From Bacteroidia bacterium (GTDB lineage: Bacteria; Bacteroidota; Bacteroidia; J057; JADKCL01), in NCBI GenBank assembly GCA_020635905.1, contig JACJYV010000004.1, forward strand, positions 496,001-560,000: 64,000 nt of DNA, read 5' to 3'. The position numbers were made by a program, and so were the translations under genes. This document shows, piece after piece, positions 35,738 to 41,447 of this stretch (positions are counted from its first letter, which is position 1; each line of letters begins with the position of its first letter). The notes beneath the pieces were generated by a model. It was given only the letters and a program-made list of their open reading frames with translations. It was not told the DNA's origin and made no database searches.

Positions 35738-35800
35738 CCACCAACACGGCAAAATCCCAGATGACCTCGCTGCGCTTCGATCCTCCTGCAAGTAGCTACG
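35738..35800 (+). other. attC-like recombination site f (right half unclear)
   Basis: CCACCAAC at 35738-35745 followed by ACGGC, as in site b, then an imperfect GCTGCGCTTCGAT-centred hairpin. No clear right core is seen. The left core is the exact complement of the right core of site e. Confidence 0.4.
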
Positions 35801-35875
35801 TCCTTGAGTACAATTGCTTTTGTTTCAGGACAAATAAACTGAAAAGTTGGGCGGAATGGTCAAAATCGAAATCCA

Positions 35876-36244
35876 ATGAAGTTCTATAATTTGTATATCA
35901 GCTTTGACCCAAGTTGGGATACTTACAATTCAATAACAAGGTTGCTTGGAAGAACCCCTAATGATTGGATAAAAAGTAAATTTGAGAGAGCTGAAGAACC
36001 TTCCTTCTGGTGGTTGCAACTGAAAGAGGAGGACCAAGACTTAAACCTGATCCATGAATTTTTAGATCTATTGGAACCAAACTTAAATTCCCTTGAAAAA
36101 CTGGGCATCAAAAAATCTGATATTTTGATTTGGCTAGTATACGAATATCAACATCAATGTGCAATGGAGTTTAAACCAGATGAAATGGAAAGAATGGGAA
36201 AAAATGGGATCACACTCAATGTTGATTGTCACTTAATAAGTTGA
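35876..36244 (+). CDS. DUF4279-like small protein
   Basis: 122 residues. The pattern YISFDPSWDTYNSITRLLGRTPNDW, WWLQL, a central helix (LIHEFLDLLEPNL), ILIWLVYEYQHQCAMEF and a final ITLNVDCHLI matches what I recall of DUF4279, a family common next to polymorphic-toxin immunity genes. In that comparison the D/S-IT--LG-TP motif is the best-conserved part. No signal peptide, cytoplasmic. It is AT-rich and continues the cassette-like series. Assignment from memory, moderate. Confidence 0.6.
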   Translation: MKFYNLYISFDPSWDTYNSITRLLGRTPNDWIKSKFERAEEPSFWWLQLKEEDQDLNLIHEFLDLLEPNLNSLEKLGIKKSDILIWLVYEYQHQCAMEFKPDEMERMGKNGITLNVDCHLIS

Positions 36245-36523
36245 TCGCCCCCCGAAGAAATTCAATTATGGTTCCAGAGCAGCCATGTTAAAAAATCGCC
36301 CGAGCCAGTGATTTGAAACCTGCAGTCTACACCTAATTCAAATGAAAAAGATTGTACAATAGCCACTACTGCCAGCATTGTTTATGCGCAGTTTAGATTT
36401 GTTCAATTATTTTAAAGGTAAATTTAAACTGAACATACACTAGCCTTATCAGAATGATCAGATTTTCAAATTCTGAAGGAAAAATCTATCTTAAAAGTTG
36501 GTTAAGTAAAAGATTCGAACTTT
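36245..36523. other. Gene-free 279 bp
   Basis: AT-rich, with no ORF, no clear promoter and no attC-like core recognised. Nothing else to report here. Confidence 0.4.
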
Positions 36524-36943
36524 ATGAGCATCCTTAGCATCGGGATTGAAAAAGAATTGGAAGTCGCAGATTATGACGAATTATTGCTTTCATTCTTTCC
36601 TGGCGAACACATTTTCGTGGGAGACTCTGACTTTTTCTTCGGTACCGGGGCGAGAATAGTCTGTCTCATTTCCTGTAATAAGGATAGCCTTTTCAAAGAA
36701 ACCCTTGAAATCAGTGGCTTAAACGATCGTGAAAAGTCCGAATTCGGCATTCAAATTGCAAAAAAGCTATCCGTGGAATTCGATACCAGGACCCTTTGTG
36801 AAGGCACCTGGCAAGTCGGTCCAGGGGAGAATAAAGTAATTCTTTGGGACAAGGGGCGAAGTTTCATGGTCCAGGAACCAGATATTGAATCCCAAGATTT
36901 ACCCCCGGGAGGATTGAGGATAATCAAAGAAGTTTACCTCTGA
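36524..36943 (+). CDS. Small hypothetical protein
   Basis: 139 residues, slightly higher GC than the preceding cassettes. Visible features are a possible alpha/beta start (ELEVADYDELLLSFFPGEHIFVGD), a glycine loop FFFGTG, a strand ARIVCLISC, and a C-terminal Gly/Pro-rich tail (LPPGGLRIIKEVYL). No signal peptide or membrane segment. No family recognised. It is the last gene before the decayed HTH copy. Confidence 0.55.
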   Translation: MSILSIGIEKELEVADYDELLLSFFPGEHIFVGDSDFFFGTGARIVCLISCNKDSLFKETLEISGLNDREKSEFGIQIAKKLSVEFDTRTLCEGTWQVGPGENKVILWDKGRSFMVQEPDIESQDLPPGGLRIIKEVYL

Positions 36944-37065
36944 ATATCAAACAGGTACTTCGGCCATGGCCCCTGCCGCAGGAGGTGACCTTAATTCCCC
37001 CCAAACCAATCCCCGCCCCAACCCACAACAGGCCAAATCGGGGATCACCACATCACCAACCGCAA

Positions 37066-37210
37066 CTACCGCCCCCTCAACTGCCCCGTAATCTCCTCCA
37101 GATATGCAATCGTGCGCTCCTTGGCTTTCAGACCACGGAGTAGCGGGTGGGGAGCCAGGTCCGGTTCCTGGGAGAAGGGCAGAAAGAGGTCGGTGTTCAG
37201 GGCGGGGGAG
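37066..37210 (-). pseudogene. Truncated duplicate of the HTH regulator gene
   Basis: Read on the minus strand it encodes ALNTDLFLPFSQEPDL and then LKAKERTIAYLEEITGQLRGR with a stop at 37066, nearly the same as the last 45 residues of the gene at 30365-30679. Similarity continues past the stop to about 36993, where both copies share AATCCCCGCCCCAACCCACA. The N-terminal HTH part is missing and is replaced by sequence containing the 38-bp repeat. A dead fragment, probably from duplication within the island. Confidence 0.75.
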
Positions 37211-37221
37211 AGAAGCTTTTC

Positions 37222-37260
37222 GGGCTTGTGAATTTGTTGCGGATTTCTGAGATTGGGGGA
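37222..37260 (+). repeat. 38-bp interspersed repeat, diverged copy
   Basis: GGGCTTGTGAATTTGTTGCG, then TCTGAGATTGGGGG, with the same spacing as the other copies. It joins directly to the broken end of the HTH pseudogene, within the 455-bp stretch 36944-37398 that has no intact gene. Confidence 0.5.
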
Positions 37261-37398
37261 GGGGAATACGTGCCTTGCAGGCTGGTCTTTCCTTACAGCG
37301 AGAACAAATGCAAGGCACTTTACGTCCTGGTAGCGCAACGCAGACACTTAACTTTGGAAGCAATCCAAAAAGGCAAAACTTGAGATAAATCATTCATT

Positions 37399-37800
37399 AT
37401 GTTTACAATAGAACAAATTCATGCGGCATTTGGGAAAGTTAAAAGTGGAGCAGACTTTCCTCAATTTGTGCAGGATTTAAAGGAAATAGGAGTTACACAC
37501 TATGATAACTTTGTCTCAGATGGCCGAACGAAATATTACGGAAAAGATGATTTTACGCTGGACGGAGAATCAAAGTACCCCCGTATGGAGGTGATTGACA
37601 TGGGTACTTCGGACAACCTGAAACACGCGATCTCAATTCACCAGCAGGGACAGACAGATTATCCAACCTTCTGCAAACAAGCAGCCGCTGCCGGAGTTGA
37701 AAAATGGACTACTCACATGATTGAAATGACAGTCACCTATTTAGATAAAAAGGGACATAAACTGACGGTTGAAGCAATTCCTGAGCCAGCTGAAAAATAA
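37399..37800 (+). CDS. DUF1398 family protein
   Basis: 133 residues, full length for the family. MFTIEQIHAAFGKVKSGADF, then DLKEIGVTHYDNFVSDGRT and KYYGKDDFTL fit the DUF1398 pattern (start of chain, helix, then G-THY---V-DG-T-Y-G). Members are small cytoplasmic proteins, some linked to phage, with no established activity. GC content is back near the core level here. It is followed 111 bp later by the DUF3817 gene and could be co-transcribed with it. Confidence 0.75.
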   Translation: MFTIEQIHAAFGKVKSGADFPQFVQDLKEIGVTHYDNFVSDGRTKYYGKDDFTLDGESKYPRMEVIDMGTSDNLKHAISIHQQGQTDYPTFCKQAAAAGVEKWTTHMIEMTVTYLDKKGHKLTVEAIPEPAEK

Positions 37801-37911
37801 AGCCAGCCAGCAGTGCATATTCAGGTATATCCAGACAGGTTTTATTTCAAAGGATACCAACAAATGTCAGCCAATCGGGTTAACTTGCGACAATTCAACC
37901 CCGGATTTCTC

Positions 37912-38214
37912 ATGATCAAAGACAATCTCAGCGTCCTCAGAATCCTCGCCATCCTCGAAGGCGTCAGTTATCTGCTGCTATTTGGCCTCAGCATGCCCCT
38001 CAAATACATCTGGAAAATCACCGAACCCAACATGGTGATCGGCATGGCCCACGGAGTGCTTTTTCTGGCTTACTGCCTTTGGGTGCTGATTGTGGGATTG
38101 CAGAAAAAATGGTCCACCCGCAACATTCTGCTGGCTGGATTTGCCTCCCTGGTTCCGTTTGGAACATTTGTGGCGGATGCAAAGATCTTCAAACCCGCCC
38201 GGGCGGAGGCATAG
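37912..38214 (+). CDS. DUF3817 small integral membrane protein
   Basis: 100 residues from ATG 37912; GTG 37813 and ATG 37864 are in-frame but would add a non-conserved N-terminus. The segments LRILAILEGVSYLLLFGLSMPLKY, IGMAHGVLFLAYCLWVLIV and ILLAGFASLVPFGTFVADAK give three membrane helices with the EG-S-LLL, HG-LF and P-G-F--D features of DUF3817 proteins. Location is the inner membrane; function unknown. About 140 bases covering its leader and first codons are duplicated at 25739-25862, with the start codon deleted in the duplicate. It marks the right edge of the island. Confidence 0.8.
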   Translation: MIKDNLSVLRILAILEGVSYLLLFGLSMPLKYIWKITEPNMVIGMAHGVLFLAYCLWVLIVGLQKKWSTRNILLAGFASLVPFGTFVADAKIFKPARAEA

Positions 38215-38258
38215 CCACAAAATAGAGGTAAAATCCCCTGGCCTGTCCAAATAGGCCG

Positions 38259-38281
38259 AACTGCAAAAACGGCAGTTTTGG
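38259..38281 (+). terminator. Weak terminator-like hairpin
   Basis: AACTGC (38259-38264) pairs with GCAGTT (38272-38277) across AAAAACG and is followed by TTGG. It lies 45 bp after the DUF3817 stop; a GGCC/GGCC stem is just upstream. Confidence 0.35.
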
Positions 38282-38328
38282 AACTTAATTTGTAATTTGA
38301 AGCTCATAATTTCGACCCTGAACCAGTG

Positions 38329-38706
38329 ATGAAACTCGATATCAAGCCCGATTGCACGGATTCCCCCCTGAAAGAACTGGTCAAAAACCTGACCATCTGG
38401 TTTGTCTCTTACGACCTGGAGCAAGTCGCCCAACACCTGCATGAACAAGTGGCCTGGACCATGGCGGGCGACCAGCCCGTGGTGGGCAGGGAGGCCTTTA
38501 TCGAATCGTTGAAAGAATGGAGCCACAACAAAGCCACTGAGCTGGTCATTCACAGCATCATTTCACAAGACAATGAAGTGGCCGTCAACGGAGAAATGCT
38601 CATGATGGATGGCAACAGGTTCGCCTTCGCGGACTTTTATGAGTTCAGCCATTCTGAAGGTGGGGTAGTGAAGGGGATTATTTCGTATGTGGTGAAGATG
38701 GGGTGA
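38329..38706 (+). CDS. NTF2/SnoaL-like protein
   Basis: 125 residues from ATG 38329; the preceding GTG at 38326 is also in frame. The chain shows the NTF2-like order: helices (LKELVKNLTIWFVSYDLEQVAQ), HLHEQVAWTMAGDQPVVGREAF, LVIHSIISQDNEVAVNGEM, and FADFYEFSHSEGGVVKGIISY, all split by short turns. This fold serves ligand binding or simple isomerase/hydrolase roles; the substrate cannot be told. No signal peptide. It sits alone between the DUF3817 gene and a membrane-protein gene. Confidence 0.75.
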   Translation: MKLDIKPDCTDSPLKELVKNLTIWFVSYDLEQVAQHLHEQVAWTMAGDQPVVGREAFIESLKEWSHNKATELVIHSIISQDNEVAVNGEMLMMDGNRFAFADFYEFSHSEGGVVKGIISYVVKMG

Positions 38707-38748
38707 GGGGGGAATAACCAAATCCCCATCCCCGCGTAATCCTTTGAA

Positions 38749-39813
38749 ATGAAAAGGACAATTACCTTACTTTTTGTATTGGTCGGCAATTTGTGCTTTG
38801 CAAACATGGCTTCCCCGGTTTGGCCGGGTACATTTTCCTGTTCTGCCTTTTCCAGCCAAAACATTGACGTCCTCCATGAGAAAATTACAATTACCCTTGA
38901 TCAGGAATTTCACACCGCGGCATTTGTGGTGGATTACCTGATCGAAACGCCCAAAGATGGGAAGCAGATTCCGCTTCTTTTTTATGCGCAGGATTATTGG
39001 GGTGATTTTAAGGTTTGGGTGGACGGAATAGAAACGCAGATTCTGGATATTTCGGGCGAACCTTACCTCAATCTCACTTCAGTGGAGAAAAATTTCCAGA
39101 ACTCCTTTGAGGAATCTTTTCCCAATGAAAAAAGAAGAACAAAACCAGTCCTTTGGTCAGAATATGACAGATACAGTTGCAGCATTGATGAGTTGAAATA
39201 CTTCAAAACAGATCTCACCCAGGGAAAACACCACATCCTGGTCCGGTATTCAGCCAATGCCTGGGCCGATAATTCAGACTGGATCAGCAATCGAAGTTTT
39301 CGATATTCACTTTCCCCTGCCAGATACTGGAAATCCTTTAGGGGACTTGAAATCAGTCTGAATGCACTTGAATTTGACTTCCCTCTCAAAACAAATCTGG
39401 GCGAACCCACTTCAGGGAAAGTTGACAGTCTGGCCGTATGGGAATTCCAAAAACTTCCGGGAGATTTTATTGAAATACAGTATCTGCCAGAGATAAACTG
39501 GTTTGCGAAATTAATGATCGCTTTAGGTCCGTTGGGAATTGCTGGAATATTGGCCCTAATCCTGATCACCCTGCATGTCAGACAAATAAAGCGCCGACCT
39601 TCCAAAGGAAATAACAAAATCATTATTGCCTTTAATTTCCTTGTCCCCTTGTCGATCCTCCTTGCTCTTATTTTTTCGCCAGATTTGGTCGATTTTCTGA
39701 TTGGCCCCGAAGCAGGCAGATACCACGGATACACCTTTCTGGCAATCTTTCTGTACCCGGTATTATTGCCAACCTATTGGCTTGCGATGGTTTTGGTCAA
39801 AAGTGAAAGGTAG
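38749..39813 (+). CDS. Exported protein with C-terminal membrane anchors, unknown family
   Basis: 354 residues. Signal peptide (MKRTITLLFVLVGNLCFAN). Residues ~40-245 form a beta-rich ectodomain with a YW--F-V--DG turn and RYSANAW strand, similar in outline to DUF4424-like sensor domains. Three hydrophobic helices at about 255-280, 297-318 and 325-350 anchor the C-terminus. The predicted ectodomain is periplasmic, so it may be a structural or sensing membrane protein. No enzyme motif. Single gene with 42 bp to the NTF2-like gene upstream. Confidence 0.6.
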   Translation: MKRTITLLFVLVGNLCFANMASPVWPGTFSCSAFSSQNIDVLHEKITITLDQEFHTAAFVVDYLIETPKDGKQIPLLFYAQDYWGDFKVWVDGIETQILDISGEPYLNLTSVEKNFQNSFEESFPNEKRRTKPVLWSEYDRYSCSIDELKYFKTDLTQGKHHILVRYSANAWADNSDWISNRSFRYSLSPARYWKSFRGLEISLNALEFDFPLKTNLGEPTSGKVDSLAVWEFQKLPGDFIEIQYLPEINWFAKLMIALGPLGIAGILALILITLHVRQIKRRPSKGNNKIIIAFNFLVPLSILLALIFSPDLVDFLIGPEAGRYHGYTFLAIFLYPVLLPTYWLAMVLVKSER

Positions 39814-39819
39814 GATTTT

Positions 39820-39856
39820 GGATTTGTGATTCTACCGCGGAATTCGGAGATTGAAA
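39820..39856 (+). repeat. Possible outlying copy of the 38-bp repeat
   Basis: GGATTTGTGATTCTACCGCG followed by ATTCGGAGATTG keeps the frame of conserved positions (TTGTGA, GCG, TTCGGAGATTG) but is clearly diverged. It lies after the membrane-protein gene, outside the island proper. Confidence 0.4.
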
Positions 39857-39930
39857 GCCTATGCCTGAGCATTTTTTTTCAGCATAATCAAACTGCCAAT
39901 ATTGACATTTATCCCTCAACCTGAATTTCA

Positions 39931-40434
39931 ATGAAACAATCCATCCTCCTCGCCCTGCTGATTATCCTATACCAATTCTCCGTCGCCCAAACCTGGACTA
40001 AAATCTCGGTGTCGGACAAATTGAGTGTTGAATTTCCCGGGGAACCAGATTTCCAGGAGGTTGATGGCATGCAGATTCGCCAGTTTATCACTCCCGATTA
40101 TATCGTATCCTCACTGGCGACTGACCTGGGGCCGTTTCCAGAAGAGGAAATGGGACCTGATGGATCTAATTGGGATATTGATGAAATAATAATTGGAAAA
40201 CTGCAAGCCGCAAAAAATCACAAATTACTGAAAAAGAAAACGATTCATTTGGGCTCACTTGAAGGCAGGGAAATCGTTTACACCAAAGACTTTTACGACA
40301 TGACCGGCATCAGGGTATTCGACCGATTGTATTTGATCGGGACAGAAATTTACAGCCTGGAGGTATGGGTTATATCCGGAAAAATCCCCACCAAACTGAT
40401 CAAAAAATTCTTCAAATCCATTGTCTTGAAGTGA
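39931..40434 (+). CDS. Small secreted protein
   Basis: 167 residues. Signal peptide MKQSILLALLIILYQFSVAQ. The mature chain starts TWTKISVSDKLSVEFPGEPD, a form I know from a group of small exported Bacteroidota proteins in which a SVEFPG-P strand opens a compact alpha/beta fold, and ends KKFFKSIVLK after an L-V strand region. It lacks Cys in the mature part and any catalytic motif. Periplasmic location predicted; function unknown. Confidence 0.7.
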   Translation: MKQSILLALLIILYQFSVAQTWTKISVSDKLSVEFPGEPDFQEVDGMQIRQFITPDYIVSSLATDLGPFPEEEMGPDGSNWDIDEIIIGKLQAAKNHKLLKKKTIHLGSLEGREIVYTKDFYDMTGIRVFDRLYLIGTEIYSLEVWVISGKIPTKLIKKFFKSIVLK

Positions 40435-40476
40435 AATTGGCAAGCTCATTATTACTTTCCTTAAACTCACAACCAT

Positions 40477-40578
40477 CAACCCACTTTTCCAATCGACACA
40501 GACAGGGCATGCCTTGTCTCCAACCAACAACCCACTTTTCCAATCGACACAGACAGGGCATCCCTTGTCTCCAACCAC
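40477..40578. repeat. Two tandem 51-bp repeats, each with an 18-bp near-palindrome
   Basis: Copies start at 40477 and 40528 (CAACCCACTTTTCCAATCGA) and differ at very few positions. Each contains GACAGGGCATGCCTTGTC or its variant, a palindrome at 16 of 18 positions in copy 1. They lie directly upstream of the 98-residue gene at 40587. The unit length is 17 codons, so the reading frame stays open through both, but translation is not likely. REP-type element or operator pair. Confidence 0.7.
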
Positions 40579-40586
40579 CAACCAAA

Positions 40587-40883
40587 ATGCCCGACAAAAC
40601 CATCACCTCCCCCGAAACCATCCAGGAAATTCTTTCCGAATCTTCCCGCCTGCGCTTTGTATTGAGCGATAAGTACGGCCTCCATTCAGGCAATATCACC
40701 TCCATTTACGTGGACGGGGACAATTTCAAACTCGATATATTTTCGGGCGAAGCGGGTTTTCGTTTCAAAGCCAAAGGCCTCGACAGCGTACTGCTTCAGG
40801 ATCCGGAAACCCGGGCCATGTCCCTGCAATTTGATCCCGCCCTGGCCCAGGCCATCTATGAAATTTGTGATTCCTACACCTGA
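40587..40883 (+). CDS. Small hypothetical protein
   Basis: 98 residues from ATG 40587, which follows ACCACCAACCAAA after the tandem repeats. The open frame extends upstream to 40365 but would then translate both 51-bp repeats and overlap the preceding gene. Visible pattern: a helix (SPETIQEILSESSRLRFVL), then beta strands (GNITSIYVDGDNFKLDIFSG, GFRFKAKGLDSVLL) and a terminal helix (PALAQAIYEICDSY). Cytoplasmic and compact; no family recognised. Confidence 0.6.
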   Translation: MPDKTITSPETIQEILSESSRLRFVLSDKYGLHSGNITSIYVDGDNFKLDIFSGEAGFRFKAKGLDSVLLQDPETRAMSLQFDPALAQAIYEICDSYT

Positions 40884-41447
40884 GTTGGAATTTGCCGAAA
40901 GGGTTGATTCATCCCACAACCCTTTTCAGTTATGACAATTGATACCTAAAGCATCTTTCCTATAAAATCTATCCACTCACGTCTATCATCTAAAATCTAA
41001 TTTCTCAAATCTAACCTCTAAATCCATCCGTGGGATCGAAGCCGCTTTTGGCGAAGCCAACCAGGGTGGGGTGGCCTTGCCAAAACCAGGGGGCGGCCTT
41101 GAGCGAGGGGAGTGGGCGGCTGGGGGCCTTGTGCGGTGGGTCCGTGGTGTGATGGGGCAGGGTTTAGGTTTTGGCGCTTTTTGCTTCTTTTTCTAAAAAA
41201 GAAGGCCCGCCCGGCCAGGGCAAAACAAATATTAAACACCAATAATAAATTTTAGCGACAACAAGTTGTCGCTTACATCGCCCTAAGTGCCTAAGGGCCT
41301 AATCTCTCACATCTCCCATCTAACCTCTAAAATCTCACATCTCTCCTCTAACATCTCACCTTTCTATTGTTCCGAAACGACAGAGTAACTAAATTAACCC
41401 TTTGAAAGATTGACCAGGAAGAGAACGTGATCACAAATAGAGCTAAA
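40884..41447. other. Gene-free 564 bp with low-complexity and palindromic elements
   Basis: Two pyrimidine-rich stretches with repeated ATCTAA/ATCTCAC words lie at about 40960-41030 and 41300-41365. In between is a GC-rich block whose minus strand is open (41018-41242) but reads as Pro/Arg-rich filler. A palindrome GCGACAAC-AA-GTTGTCGC is at 41255-41272. No promoter could be placed with confidence for the AAA+ gene that follows. Confidence 0.5.

Noticed and set aside
40365..40586. Upstream in-frame extension of the 98-residue gene
   Set aside because: It would overlap the preceding gene and translate two copies of a non-coding repeat.
41018..41242. 74-codon minus-strand frame
   Set aside because: Pro/Arg/Gln-rich, no motif, no upstream signal; fits GC-rich intergenic DNA better than a gene.
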